Source of the DNA: Batkoa obscura
Taxonomy: Eukaryota; Entomophthoromycota; Entomophthoromycetes; Entomophthorales; Batkoaceae
Assembly: GCA_030770535.1 (NCBI GenBank)
Contig: JASVEC010000004.1
Coordinates: 1,550,001 to 1,614,000 of the forward strand
DNA length: 64,000 nucleotides
Reading direction: 5' to 3'
Shown: piece after piece, positions 1-12,963 of the stretch
How positions within the stretch are numbered: the first letter of the stretch is position 1
Layout of the letters: each line of letters starts with the position of its first letter
Program-made: the position numbers and the translations under genes
Notes under the pieces: generated by a model
Told to the model about the DNA's origin: nothing
Seen by the model: the letters and a program-made list of their open reading frames with translations, nothing else
Database searches by the model: none

Positions 1-3000
1 GCTTCTCTAATGCTCTTTCTCTCCCTACTCTATTTAGATGATTTGTATTACTGATTAAGAGATTAGCGAGCTCTTCGATATTTTTTGTGGAATTTAGCTT
101 TTTAATCTTTTTGTTGTACTTTGAGAACTCTTCAATATTCTCTGGAAGTAAACTAAGTTCCCCTATACATTTCAAGTAATCCTCTTTTTTGAAAGATAAA
201 TCATTGAGTGAATGATCCTCCGAACACCTTTTAAATATGTCATCCAATATCTCTATTACGATTCTTTTTTGCTTTTGTGAAAGTTTACTATAAATCTCCG
301 TCAAGGTTACTACTGCTACATTTAGTACCAAAGCTAAAGACCTCTCATCAAGAGTAAATATGTAATTTTTCCAAACTTCTAAAGCAACGGTGAGGTGCTT
401 TTTAAACCTCAATATAGTTCTTAAAAATGCCTGTATTTGAGTTACATATTCATCTACCCTTGAATCGATTATTGAAATGACTCGATCTACACCAGTAATC
501 ATTTTTAAATGAATGGAGTTTATTGTATTATCTGTTTTATTCATCAATTTAATATTGAATCTTGAAACAAATCCCATAAATTTTGATGCTAACAAGTCTT
601 TTACTTCACTTTTTACTTCATTTTGACCGCTGGATTCATCTAAAGCGTTAGCTACTAAACTTAAAGCATCAAGAGCCTAAACCAAATAAGTATAAAACAT
701 AGCTAACTTAAAATTATCTTTACTTCTTTCTTCCTTGTATTATCTGGACTTCCAAGCTCAAACACTAAATTTTCTACCAAATCATCAGTGCAGTACTTTA
801 TCGCTTTGGCAAGTGAAAAGGGTTTATCTTCCTCAGATACAATTTGTAGAAACAAACTCATGGGCTCATCGTTATTGTTTAAGTCAAGGAGTAAAACAGA
901 CAAAATTTTATCTAAATTGGCTAAACATATACTAGCCCTCAACCTAGCAATTTCAGTTGAATCTAAATTTACTTTCGTATTTTCATTTGGTCCTTGAGCA
1001 CTAAGCAAACACAAAATATTTAAACTCTTGGTATCACAGTTCAGCATAATTTGTGGCAAAATAAAAGGATAAATTATTTGAGCTAAATCGCCAACGTAAA
1101 ATCCCATTAAATGTGCTAACTTTTTAATAGCACGACGTTCTTTTTCTAGATCAATTAATATAGTCGGAACTAAATAATCCCACAGTGGCTCAAAAATTTC
1201 TTTAAGACAAGTTTTTTTATTCCTTTCAATATTTTGAATTCGATTACTGATCATCGCTGCGTCTATAACATTAGCGTCCATAAGCAATTTGATCAACAAA
1301 TCCATGATTTTAGCTAATATAAATTCGGGCGCATCAAACGCAAGCTCATCTATTAATGAATAAAGGATATTTTTACTTGAGAATTTACTGGAATCAATAA
1401 AGCTTGCTTCAATTTTATCAAATACTATCCGATAATTAATTTCTTTAACCTCGGCCTTATTTTCAAGTTCTACAGTCTTTACTAATATCAAGTTAGCTAT
1501 ATGCCTTACTTTATGACTAGCATCCTTTAAAAAGTTAAAACAAACATTGATAATCACAGGGGCATCTTTGCTAAGATCGATTGATGGGGAATGAGAAATG
1601 ATTTTATAGAAACTATTCATGCATAATTCTCTTATCAAGGAAGCATTTCTACTATCTAAATATGTTAAGTAGATGCTCCAATCAAAACTTTTTAAAAGTT
1701 CCTTATCTATTAGATGTTTCCTACTTAATATATTTTTCGCCTTAGAATTTCTATGAGGATTATTTGAAGATATAACATCGCACAAATTGCAAAATATAAT
1801 ATTTGAGTCACTATCAAATACATTGCTCGAATTTTCGCATAAGCCAGAATAGGCGCAAAATAACATACCAAAAGTTCTAACTGAACCGTAATTAATCTCG
1901 TCAGCATTATGAACATCATCTATAGGTACAGGTCTAGTGTACAATGATTAAAAAAATAAAAATCTAATGTATCAACTTACTTCAAGAATTCCAAAATCCC
2001 TTGGAATAACTTTTTTTTTGACTTATCGGGACTAGTTTGAATAAAGATGGGACTTAGTCGACGAGCCTCAATATTAAGTTCATCTGACTCTGGTTTCGCA
2101 AGGGACACCAATAAAGAATATCCTTTAATAAAAGAGAAATTTTCAATTTTCAAGCAAGAAAAACCTTTTAACGTTTCAAGTAACATAGAGCTATAGATTG
2201 TTTGGTCATTTTTTATCCTACTTAAATCAACTTTATATTTGCCTAATATGTTTCTAAGCTCAATCATATATTCATTGCGCATTTCAATCATTTTTGAATT
2301 TACTTCCCGATTTTCAACGTTAAAGTCGATATTAGAAGTTTCTAGTTCATAGCTCCATACTACTGAAAAAATCTTATAAAACTTAATAGCATTTTCTCCT
2401 ATAAGAGTTAATTCCTTGTACCTTTGTATAAATAAAGTTACCTGTGTGTTTTGTATTAATAGTAGCTAAGATAGAGATATCTCTAATAAAACTGGCTACA
2501 TTTTTTAAGCAAAAAGATTCGGCGTCATCGTTAATTTCCTAAAGTTAAGCTGATTAAATAATCATTCATTCATATAAACCAATTTACTTCAATCCATAAC
2601 TTTATGGCATCCATGGCAAGATCAAGGAACTTTTCCAAGATGAAAGCATAGTCTTTAAAACGTGAAGTACCAAAAGTAGTAAATAGCTCACTAAAAGCAA
2701 GAAAATCGCTGCAATTCAAACTGCCTTCTTTAGCAATTTTTTGATAGCATGCTTTAAAAGACATGCTTAAAAAGCCCAATACTGTAGCTTCAAAATTACT
2801 TCTCTGGCTACCATCGACTATCATTTCATCTATTATATCGAGATTTTCTGTCACTGAGAATCTTCCTCTCTTTATTTTACGGGTTTTTGTGTTACTGATG
2901 GGTGTTTCTTTGTTATGTGACATCTTGAATTTCTTTGTAACTCTAATGAATTGAGCCCTATTAATTATTTGAATAAATATAAAAAATTTCAATTACCCCA

Positions 3001-4795
3001 TTTCTCCAGCTTCTGATTCTGAATCCGTACAAACATCTTCACTATTAGGCTCTAAAATATCCTATTATAAAAAAGTCAAATATTGAATAATTTTTATAAT
3101 AAAAATAAACTTACCGGGTTAATATCAAAATAAAACTCTCCATCAAAAACTTCTTCTTTCCAATAATACTGAATAAGTTGGTCCAATCCCACCAAATTAA
3201 ATAGCTGTGAATGAATTGTTGGAAATTTAAAATTATATCCCAACTTTTCAATTAAATGGTAATCACTAAAAGAACTCAGATACTTGCATAAATACCTACA
3301 TAATGATATCTAATAAAAAGTTAATACTAGTTTAAACATATCTACTGAAACTTACTAGAATGGCAACATCATAAGGAGGTGAACGATAAAAAGTTGTTAC
3401 AAGTTTATGTAAATAATCAGTACTAGGAAAGTTAGTCTGTCCGTGGGAATAACTAGATCGGGAAGCAAGAGGTAGAGCTCTACTAAAAATTCTTTCTTGC
3501 CTTATAAAATTTTCTTTTTCCTTTTCTGTTCTTTACAAAAATTTAGTATGATAAATAAATAAAATAATAAACTTACAAAGTAATTTGATTTCTAGACGAA
3601 TTAGAGGCATATAATAACATTGATTCAAAAATGTGTTGCTGTAGAGTTTTGCTATAAGGGCGAACCCATGAATCAAATTCATCAACATTACTCATTGAAA
3701 TCAAAACCTATTATGAAAAATTAAATATATTGTGAGCAATTATCAACAAACTACTACCTCCAAGATTTCAATATCATCTCTATCTTGATATAATTGGACA
3801 AAGAAGTCAAGCATTCTTGGGCAATAGTTCGATAGCCCTTCATATTGTTCCATCATGTATAATATAATATTAACAAGTCTTTTCAAATAAGCTAATGCGT
3901 TTTCAATACTTGTTATTTCCGGCTGAAGACAAAATTTGAATTTCTAAAAAGATGAGATTCAATAAAAATAGCCAATTTAAGAAACTACCTTAAGTACTGC
4001 ATTTTTAAGAGGTATATCGCTATAAAAACGCTCTGTCAGTTTATCAATTTCAGCTGAGTATGTGTCTCGGGGTTTAAGTTTTTCTTGATCAAATGTTTCG
4101 TTTAAAATACACACAACAGTACCTAAAAGATTAGTCTCAGATTTAAAAATAATAAAGATAATTACATTTCAAACACGCCCAAAGATGGGCAAAATAAATA
4201 TAGGCATGGCTAAATTCAAAATCTTTATAATAGACACTAATAATATTTTTCAATGTTTCATTGGATATTTCTAAACATTTATTATCTAACTCTTCTTTGG
4301 AAAATAATCTCAAAATACAATAAGTGATTAGATAATCAACGTTACAGTTCGGTACTTCGTCTTCGGAGTGTAAAAATTTATGCGTCATAAAAGTTTCAAT
4401 TATGATGTTCTGTGATGGTGTGATTGTCAAGTCATCCTCATCATATTCATTGTCCTCAAATCCACCATCTGGCTCTACATCCACTTTTTTACCCACATTA
4501 CTGAAATCTGGATAAATTACAATATCCACCAATTTTTTGGCATGATTTACGACTAAATATTGTATAAGGTTGATAGACGTTAACAAGTTAGTAGAATTCG
4601 TGGCTAAAAAAATGTTTAATTTTATCAATCTTTGACAACAATAAAACCACCTTGCTGCTTTAGTATCAGCTTTACAAGCTGCATCACCACTGCCTTGGCC
4701 TCTTCATGAGTTGTTTCAGTAGGTAATTTGTTACAAAAACTAGTTACAACATACAATGTATTTAGCCGCTCATTTTCTTCTGTTTTAGGATCCAT
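1..4795 (-). CDS. ATR/Rad3/Mec1-family checkpoint kinase, N-terminal HEAT half (partial, runs off left edge)
   Basis: The start codon is at 4795-4793 and the gene continues past base 1, so the FAT and kinase domains are not seen. About a dozen exons are separated by introns of roughly 43-55 nt; spliced, this is about 1,400 residues, matching the stretch before FAT in ATR. Recognition rests on 1-1944: the UME-like segment (LAQIIYPFILPQIMLN near 1065) and the following block (FMGFVSRFNIKLMN, then RTILRFKKHLTVALEVW, then NRVGRKSIREAL) align by eye with human ATR (FLGVLAFFNMQLLS, TTLRTGLRFKDDFPELC, RIHALTSLKETL). ATR kinases sense RPA-coated DNA in the nucleus with an ATRIP partner. The 2993-4795 part is less recognisable, but its exons join in frame and the length fits one gene. 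The first intron needs an unusual GTGGTT donor (4693-4647 region), so the extreme N-terminus is uncertain. Confidence 0.8.
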
Positions 4796-4828
4796 TTTCA
4801 ATCTTGCTCTTTTAATTAACCTTTTTTA

Positions 4829-4858
4829 TTTTATTTTATTTTATTTTATTTTATTTTT
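4829..4858. repeat. (TTTTA)n microsatellite
   Basis: About six pentamer units of TTTTA lie directly upstream of the start codon of the ATR-like gene on the minus strand. It is probably a poly-A/T promoter tract. Confidence 0.8.
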
Positions 4859-5226
4859 TACTTCTTGTTTTTATAATTTTTGTTTTTTTATATTGAAGTA
4901 GATGTCAAGAATAATATAAATAAATTCCCAAAGTTTCGTTTTGTTCTTTGTGGATATAAAATTAGTATAGATTAATTTTGTGATTTTATTTTAAATTATT
5001 TGATAGTATAGGTTAAACTAAAAGCTTCAAGAAACTTTTTATAATTCTTTAAAAACTTTTGAAAACTTTTGAAACTTTCAGACATAATAAAACTAGGTAT
5101 GATCTTTATTGTTTTAAATTTTCAAGTTCCTAGCTTTTTTCCTCATAGTGATATTAGTTTATTAAAATTAAAAAAACCTAATATAAACATTTTTTAATAT
5201 TTTTAAAAAAATTAAATTTAAAATTT

Positions 5227-5324
5227 GGGAATGTATTTTTTTGTATGAGAATTTTACTAACAATCTTTCCGCTCAAATAGCGCTTAAAAAGTGGAAAAAG
5301 TGATGAAACCAAAAAAAACACCCC
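5227..5324 (+). mobile_element. 98-bp short TIR element, copy 1
   Basis: The element begins GGGAATGTATTTTTTTG and ends CAAAAAAAACACCCC, so its ends are imperfect inverted repeats of about 16 bp. It is flanked by direct ATTT duplications at 5223-5226 and 5325-5328. The core carries CTCAAATAGCGCTTAAAAA, with a central AGCGCT palindrome shared by all eight copies. There is no coding capacity; it resembles a minimal non-autonomous DNA transposon. Confidence 0.8.
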
Positions 5325-5599
5325 ATTTATAAAAATAAAATTAATAGAATATTTTTAAAACTTTTTATATAGTATTATAGCCTATAATAAATTATTAATA
5401 TACTATTACTGGCTTTTAAACAATCTAAATATTTAGATAAAAGCTCAGATAAAAAACAAAGCTATCATCAAAAAGATATAGTCCGGTGTTATTATACAGA
5501 TTTTTATATTTTATGAAAAATAGCAGGCCTGTTACTAAATTGATTAGGATCTCTTTTAATAAGCTAATTTTATAGAATATTTTTTTTAAACAATCATAA

Positions 5600-5696
5600 G
5601 GGGGTTTTTTTTGGTTTCATCACTTTTTCCACTTTTTAAGCGCTATTTGAGCGGAAAGATTGTTAGTAAAATTCTCATACAAAAAAATACATCCCC
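5600..5696 (-). mobile_element. 98-bp short TIR element, copy 2 (inverted)
   Basis: Inverse orientation of the same element, flanked by ATAA at 5596-5599 and 5697-5700. Its target duplication differs from copy 1, so the pair is two insertions, not the two ends of one larger element. Confidence 0.8.
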
Positions 5697-6336
5697 ATAA
5701 ATTAAAATATTTATGGGTTTTTTTATATTGAATAAAAAGAGGGAAAAAATCTCTATTTGTTTATATTTTTTGATAGTTTCAAAGTTTAATTCTCAAAACT
5801 TTTAGTCAATTCTATACTATCCAATTTAGCAAAGTGTCAAAAAATAAGATTTAATATACTTAATGAATACTTTCAGCCAACTATTCAATTATTAAAAAAG
5901 TATTATAAATAATTACTAGTAAAATAATCCAATTTCATATTATTTTAAAAGAATAAATTTTTTAAATTATGACTCATACCTAACTTCTCAATTCCAATTA
6001 CTTACTGTTGTTTTTAAAATATTTCAAATATTTCAAACTATTAAATTCTCAATAGCTTTTATCTTAAAAAAATTCATATATTCGCTTATATAATACTAGA
6101 GCACCTTAATTTTCAAGTCATGTTATAGCTCATATTGCATTCAAAGGATTGAAATAATAATCAGGAAAATTTAAAGCTACTAAATTAAGGAATTAATTCT
6201 TCTCGATAAAAATTACAAGGATTTTCATAAATAAAATAAAAACAAATTTTAATAATCTCTGTTTATTAACTTTTAATTCAAATTAAACACCACTTCATTT
6301 GGAATTTCTTCAATTTTTCAATAAAAAAGAAGCATC

Positions 6337-7724
6337 ATGGTGTCTACAACAGTTGACAATGATTATGAATTAAGAGATACATTCTCTACCAACAATGTAA
6401 AAAAAGGTAAAAACTTCTGATAATCTCCTAACATTTCTTCCCTAACTCAAATTTCCTAGACATCACCAATATATATAGTGACTCCAACAACAGCTTAGCT
6501 CAAACCATTAAAGGAGAAGAAGGCTTTTCCCGCACCGGTTCGAGTTTTGGTGCTTATTTCAATGTAGTTTGCGTCGTTGCAGGTACTGGTACGTTGGGCA
6601 TCCCCTATGCCTTAAAACAAGGAGGCTGGATAGCCGTTTTATTCCTTGCTTTATCAGCTTGTATGTCCTTTTACACGGGACGATTATTGATGGAATGTTT
6701 ATATTGTAAAGAAGGCGAGAGGTTACATTCATACCCGGAAATTGGAGAAGCATCATTTGGAAAATGGGGTAAATTTATTGTACAAATATTTCATTATACA
6801 ACGCTCTTAGGAGTCTCTTGTTTATATGTTATGTTAGTGGGTATCAACGTTTATCAATTAGCAGTGACGTATAATTATACCGAATTACCATTGGAAGTTT
6901 GGACGGCTATTGGTGGGGCAGTAATTATTATTCCTTATATTTCGTTAAGAACATTAAAAGAAGTAGCTTGGTTATCTTCTTTTGGAGCTTTAGCTACTTT
7001 TGTTGTAGTTGTAGTATCTGTTGTAGCTGGTTTATTAGATTTAAAAAATCAAACTTTAAATGAAACACAAGTAGTCAATTGGCCTGAAATACCAGTGTCG
7101 TTAGCTACAATTGCGTTTTCTTTTGGTGGTAATGTAGTTTATCCACATATTGAAGCTAGTATGAAAAAACCAAAAAGTTGGACTAAAGTTTTAGGATTTT
7201 CAATGACCACAATTTTTTTATTTTATGCTTTAATTGGTATTGTTGGTTATTATGTTTATGGTATTCATGTACAATCACCTATAATGAAATCCTTACCAGC
7301 TGAACTGCCTAATACCATAGCCACTGCCACTATAACTTTACATGTTATATTGGTTATACCAATAACATTATGTGCGTTTTCATTGGAAGTTGAAAAACGA
7401 TTCAATATTGATCGAGAACATTATAGTAAAATTAATGAATTTTTAATTCGTAGTGTAATAAGATTAGTGGCTTTAATCTCCTTATCATTAATTGCTATTT
7501 ATGTACCTGATTTTCCATTTTTTATGTCACTTTTAGGCGCTTTATCCAATTGTGCTGTCGTGTTTATTATTCCTATTATTTGTCATGTTAAATTATTTGG
7601 ATTTAAAGGACGACCTTATTGGGAATACCCTTGGATGTTATTAGTATTGATTGTGGCCCTTGTAGGGTGTATTCTTGGTGCTTATTTAGCAATTGTGGAT
7701 ATTGTCAATAAGTATACAAAATAA
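6337..7724 (+). CDS. Amino-acid transporter, AAAP family (Avt-like, vacuolar type)
   Basis: Two exons (6337-6406 and 6460-7724) joined by a 53-nt intron containing CTAAC before the acceptor; 444 residues. A short hydrophilic N-terminus precedes about eleven hydrophobic helices. The first helix follows SSFGAYFNVVCVVAGTGTLG, the typical AAAP entry sequence (small residues, GTGTLGIPYALKQGGW). Members of this family exchange neutral amino acids across the vacuolar or plasma membrane; yeast Avt proteins are vacuolar. The exact Avt subclass and substrate cannot be read from sequence. The start at 6337 is favoured because splicing restores the conserved block before helix 1. No odd features. Confidence 0.85.
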
Positions 7725-8095
7725 GATATAAAAATTCAATAATTGAAAATAGGGGAGGCTAATGATTCATTAAAATAGTTACTTAATAGAGAGTTAAATT
7801 ATGTTTTATTAATTTTTTTTATTAAAGTAATAAGATTTTTATTATTATTATATTGTCATCACTATAATTTAATTAGTTAAATAACATATTCTGTTATTTT
7901 TTGTTTTTGAGTAATTTTAATTTATTTAAATGTTATAATCAGCAATAAGAGCTTTAAATAATAATCAATAAATTAAAATAAGGTTTAAATAAAGAAAGAG
8001 CCACATAAATTCTAATTTCATTAATTAGTTTGTTAATTCATATCAATAAAAAACTCAATGATTTAAAATAAAAAAATTACTTGAAACGAAATTCA
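7725..8095. other. Convergent intergenic spacer
   Basis: A/T-rich 3' spacer between two convergent genes. It should hold both polyadenylation regions. No other feature seen. Confidence 0.6.
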
Positions 8096-10690
8096 TTAAA
8101 TAGCTAATTTATTTAACATACTTAAAACTTCCTCAGGAAACTCATCTAACTTTGATTTTAACAAATCAATAAGTTTAACAAGTTTTTCTTTAACTGAAGA
8201 TGCATCTAAGAAAACAGTAATTAATATTTGAATTCAATACGTGATAATTTATTAATATCAACTTACTATTATCAACCACGTGATGATAAATCTGAGTAAT
8301 AAAACTCACTGCATTCAATCGCATTTCTTTTTCATATGGTTTACTTTCTGCTAATGTAATATCTTTTAAGGCACTATAAAAGGGTATTTTTTTATTAGCA
8401 TCTGCTTCAGTTAATGTGTCTGCTTCTTCTTCTTCATTATTAGTTTCTTTTTCTTCTTCATTTAAGGCTTTAATAATAGCTTGAACTATTGTATATACAT
8501 TAATAAAATAGATGAATAAATAAATGAATAAATAATTTTACTATCACTATTATTTGATAAAACCAATACAGTTAATGCAATTAAACCTTCATTTTGTAAA
8601 ACGATAAATTGAGTTTGTTTAACTAAATCAATAACAGCTTCCGTAGCTGAATTCTCTTTTAATAATTGACTATATCTTTCTATTAGAAGTTCAATTAATT
8701 ATTAAATAAGATTTTAAATTAAATTACCATAGTTATCTTTTTTATTACATATTGCCTTAATGACATTAATTAATGCTCTTGTACCTTCACTACGTATTCC
8801 TGGATTATCTGTTTTATCAATTGCTTTTTTTAATCTTACTATTGGTAATATTCCGTTCATCGAATTTTTTTCATCACAAATAGCAAGCGCATTATGTTCT
8901 ATAATTATTTTAGTATAATATAATATAATATAAATAATAATAATACCATTTCTATTAGATAAATGTTTTAGAACCCCAATTGTATTATATTGGAGTGGAG
9001 GAGCTGTAAATTTTTCCAAAAATGGAGCTATTAATTTAATAAACGATAATTTTCCAATCGTTTCTTTATTTTCAGCTAAATTCTAATTAACAGGTGTAAT
9101 TTAATATAATTTTAATAATTACCTGGTATACTTAAATTTTTTAATAATCCTACCATAGCATGTTGAATGGATAAATCTTGAGTATTTTCTAAAATTTTAT
9201 AAATTTTTTCATGTAATTTATAAAATTCAACTGCTTTGATACTGTTTTCAGCTATAAAAAAATTATTAATTGTATTGAAGTTTTATTGAAATAAAAACTT
9301 ACATGATCGAATTAAATTTCCTAATACAAGTGCTGAACAACTTTTTAATTGTGAATCTTCGTTCATAGTTAACCATGAAAGCATGTCTCCAATAAAATTT
9401 TCTTCATCAAACAATGCCATATTTTTATCTTGTAAATAGTTAGATTGATTAAATCAAAAAAATAAATTATTTTACCATGAGATGAAATCAATACAATAAT
9501 TCTTTCAATAATTGTACATATATTTGCAAATTCTTTTTCATTATCTGAATATCTTTCTTTAATATTATTTGCATTACGAATGAAGTTAATAATCTTTAAA
9601 TAACTTTGATTGTCAACAAATTTGACTTGATAATTCTCTATAAATTATTAATCAACTAATAATAAAACAATTAATTTTATACCGTTTTCAGTTAACGTTA
9701 ATTCCAATATTTCACAAGCATGTTCAAGAATCGATACATCATAAACCCCTGAATTTTTAGTATAAAAATCAATAATATCAACAAGATGAATTAAATTATT
9801 ATAATTTTGAGCAAACAATTTTGTTCCTTCATCTAATAAAAATGAAATAAATGTATTTTTTTGGCTTTAAAATTGTATACCTTCATCAAATAAGTTACTC
9901 AGTTGTCTAAGACCAAAATAAACTGACATTTCATTATTTTTAAAATTTAAAACGTTAACTGAATTCATTAATGCTGGGACACAATTTTTTTTTAACATAA
10001 ACTGTCGCATTGGTGCTAATAAAAATGGATTAAAACAATAACAAAGAAATAGTAATAAAATTTACCATATCCTAAACTGATATTTAATAAACAACCGGTC
10101 GTGAATTTCATAACGTTTGAGTCTTGTTTTAGATCCAAGTCTTTAATTATGCTGCTAACTACTCCAGTATCTAATAGCCTTTGTCTAGCTTCATCTTCAA
10201 AAAAATAATTAAACGATATTAAAATACATTATGATTAAACTACCATCATCGATAGCTAAATTGCCAATAGCTCTTAAAATTTGAATTTTAACATTAATTA
10301 ATTCTTTTTGTTCTGGACTATCGAGCATCTTTTCTTGAACTGCTAAATAAAATTGGGCCAAATTTTGAAATATTTCAAGGTTATCTTGATGGATTAATTT
10401 TCGGATTTCCTCTATATTATTTATTAAAAGGAAAAATAAGTATGGGTGCTAATGTTTACCAGTCCTTGCATAGATCGATATCAACTCAAATAGTTTTGAA
10501 CTTAAATCCAGGTCTTCTAAACTCAAAGAATCGATCTCTTTAACTAAAGTTATTCCTTTATTTGTGTATTGTTCTTTTGTTTCTTCAGCTAAAAACATTA
10601 TATATGTTGTTTTAAAATTCAATATTGAATATTACCTGAAAAATTAGCTATTTCATTTATACTCTTGTTGACTTGTTCTGTGGTAACCAT
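8096..10690 (-). CDS. SmgGDS/RAP1GDS1-like armadillo-repeat protein
   Basis: Start at 10690-10688 (MVTTEQVNKSINEIANF), stop at 8098-8096. About thirteen exons with introns of 40-60 nt. The product is almost entirely armadillo-like helices. The diagnostic stretch FIVLQNEGLIALTVLVLSN (8560-8620) matches the RAP1GDS1 block 'VIMQNEALVALALIAAL'. RSEGTRALINVIKAICN (8745-8800) and CSALVLGNLIRS (9300-9340) are also typical of this family. SmgGDS binds prenylated small GTPases with a C-terminal polybasic region and acts as chaperone and weak exchange factor in the cytosol. An acidic, Glu-rich insert (EEEKETNNEEEEAD, 8410-8465) sits before the last repeats. Confidence in the family is good, but exon edges were drawn by eye. 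Confidence 0.72.
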
Positions 10691-11230
10691 TTTTTTAAAA
10701 AGATAAAAATTTGGGTTTAATGTCCCTATTTAAATAATTCGTTTTTAATTTACGTTGACTTAAATTTCATGATATTATCATAATTAATATGTTAAGACAC
10801 AAAGAGTGATATGAAGAGAGGTAAAAAAAATTAACATGAAATTGATTTTGAAATTTTTTGAAATTTATTATAAAATGATAGACAGTATCTATGCTACTTT
10901 ATATACTTAAATGATAGTAAAGTAGGATTTTCTCAAGTATAAAGTACCAACGATGCTTTTTAGCATAAGTATAGTTATTCCAAAAGCCTAGAATTATACT
11001 AAAGTATAATATAAAACTATTGAATACACATAAACTCTAATCAGAAATGTATTTTATACTATCATATACAATATTCGACAATTTATCGATATCTACTATT
11101 TGATATTTACAAGGAAACCTTTTCCATGGAAATTTGCAAATCAATAATTTAGTTGTGCCACAAAAAAATAAAATGTAGAATGAATTCAACTTTTTAGTTA
11201 TAGTAACTGTAGTAAAAGTCTAACTTAGTA
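10691..11230. other. Divergent intergenic promoter region
   Basis: A/T-rich spacer between two divergent genes, containing several TATA-like stretches. No repeat or RNA gene recognised. Confidence 0.6.
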
Positions 11231-12963
11231 ATGGATCAGTTAGATGACTTTAATACCGACTCGATGAGTATAGGAGATAATAAAATAAACAAAAAAGAAG
11301 GTTTGGATCAGATAACGACAGGTATAATAGATATAGAAAAAGAAAACGAAGGGCAAGTTGAGCAGGAAGCTATTGAATCGGATTCACAAAAAAATATTAA
11401 TAAAAGTAATCTGATCTCAGAAACAGATGACACAAGCGAATTTAAAGAAGGAGCTACAAAAGTTAAAAAAAGTTTAGATACAATGGACTATGGGCAGGAA
11501 ATTCAAGTAGATGAAATAAACACAAATGAGATTCAAAATGATGATTGCTTTAAAGAACGTGAATCGTTAGAAACAAATACAAACCAATTAGAATCAAACG
11601 AAGAAGAATTAGAAACAGAAAGTAAAATTATTGATAACAATGATCTTGGTAATAATGATCATGATATGCTAAACGATCTCAAACCGAAGGAAACAGCAGT
11701 TCAGGTAAATTCAACAAAAGAAAAAGATGTACTAGATGACATGTATAAAAAACAAATAGATGAAAGGGAAAATGATACTATCGATCATGATAATTTTGAT
11801 TCCTTAAGCAATTTTAAATCCGATGAAGTAAGCGCTCAGATAAATTCATTTGAAGAAAAGGGAATGTTAGATGACATGTATGAAAATCAAATAAATCAAA
11901 TAGAAAATCAGGAATTAGATTTTTCAGGTAACAAAATATTAAACAGTGACAAATTTGAAGATTTTAATAGTTTTGGTAATATATTTATATAATATTATGA
12001 GAATAATTAATAGTTTAGATGAAAATGAAACTTTTACAAACTTTAAAGACTTGGGCGAAACTTCACACATTCAGAATAATTCAATAAACTCAGAGTTTTT
12101 CACAGATATAAAAACAGAAGGATTATCTCTTCCTATAGTAAGTTCTTAACAATTTAATAACCTTAAATGTAATTTACTTTTTAGGATGTTGTTAATTTTG
12201 GTGAAGAAGGTTGAACTCACAAATTTATAATTTTTTAATATTTAATTTAAAAAGGTATTTTTAGATAAAGTTTTCCAAATATCTACCGAAGAAATTGTAA
12301 AACAAGAATTTGGTTCGTTGCTATGGTATTTTATTTTTATTCCTTTATGCTATTATGTTGAAATTATTAGTTATGATCTATGGCAAAGTTTAACACTAGA
12401 AGAAGATATAGGGGATGTTAGACTTAATAATAAAAATAGGCTAAAATGGAAACAATCGAATATGAGAAGGCATTGTATGATGGCTTTGGGCGTTCCTTTT
12501 GATATTGATGAAGTTAGTTTATTATTTATTACTTTTTTATAAAAAATTGAGTATATTATTAGGCACTTCCCAAACAGGTACCTTCAATAGATAAGATGGC
12601 AGCTAATGGATATAAAAAGCAAGATATGGAAATAATAGCAAATAGGCTCGATACAACTTTGTCTCTTTCTCTTTGCAATATACCTCAAGGTTAGTTATTT
12701 TAAAATTAGATATAAAAAATTAAAATTAGGTTTTAGATTCATTAAACAAGTATTCCCACTCGGATCTTTATCAACTTTCAAAGTTGATTGATCAGACATT
12801 AGAGGAAGTTTCATTAAGTATAGAATATTGGAGGTCCAAAGTTAGAGAATCAGAAGAAAGTGAAGTTATGTATGATCAAATGATAGCGAATTTAGTATCT
12901 CATACACATAAACCAAAACAATCTAGTTTTTCTAACTCAACATTGCCAATAACAAAAAATTAA
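11231..12963 (+). CDS. Acidic protein with conserved C-terminal part, possibly Laa2/aftiphilin-like AP-1 accessory factor
   Basis: Six or seven exons, about 420 residues. The first exon (11231-11972) encodes a disordered Asp/Glu/Asn-rich region. It contains an internal ~44-residue duplication (around VLDDMYKKQID and MLDDMYENQIN) and ends in KFEDFNSFG, which resembles the short acidic-phenylalanine motifs that bind clathrin-adaptor ears. An intron of about 42 nt ends just before GATGAAAATG at 12016. The C-terminal exons form an ordered part: YDLWQSLTLEEDIGD, NRLKWKQSNMRRHCMMALG and PFDIDE followed by LPK. The W-x-L ... RR-x-C-x-x-ALG-x-P pattern recalls fungal DUF5102/Laa2 (Ybl010c) proteins. 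That assignment is from memory and tentative; if right, the protein would help AP-1 at the trans-Golgi. A search with the C-terminal part would settle it. Confidence 0.6.

Larger units (their letters stand above)
4796..6336. other. Divergent intergenic region with two short TIR elements
   Basis: This is a very A/T-rich spacer between the divergently transcribed ATR-like and transporter genes, so both promoters should lie here. A (TTTTA)n run is at 4829-4858, next to the ATR start. Two oppositely oriented copies of the ~98-bp element lie at 5227-5324 and 5600-5696. I see no coding potential. Confidence 0.7.

Noticed and set aside
4640-4700. An 18-nt mini-intron in the ATR-like gene (GTAAAGCTGATACTAAAG)
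   Set aside because: Removing it does not change the reading frame, so it does not solve the exon join, and no other intron here is that short.
5227-5696. A single 470-bp transposon with ~98-bp TIRs
   Set aside because: Each end copy has its own distinct 4-bp target duplication, and the same 98-bp unit occurs singly elsewhere.
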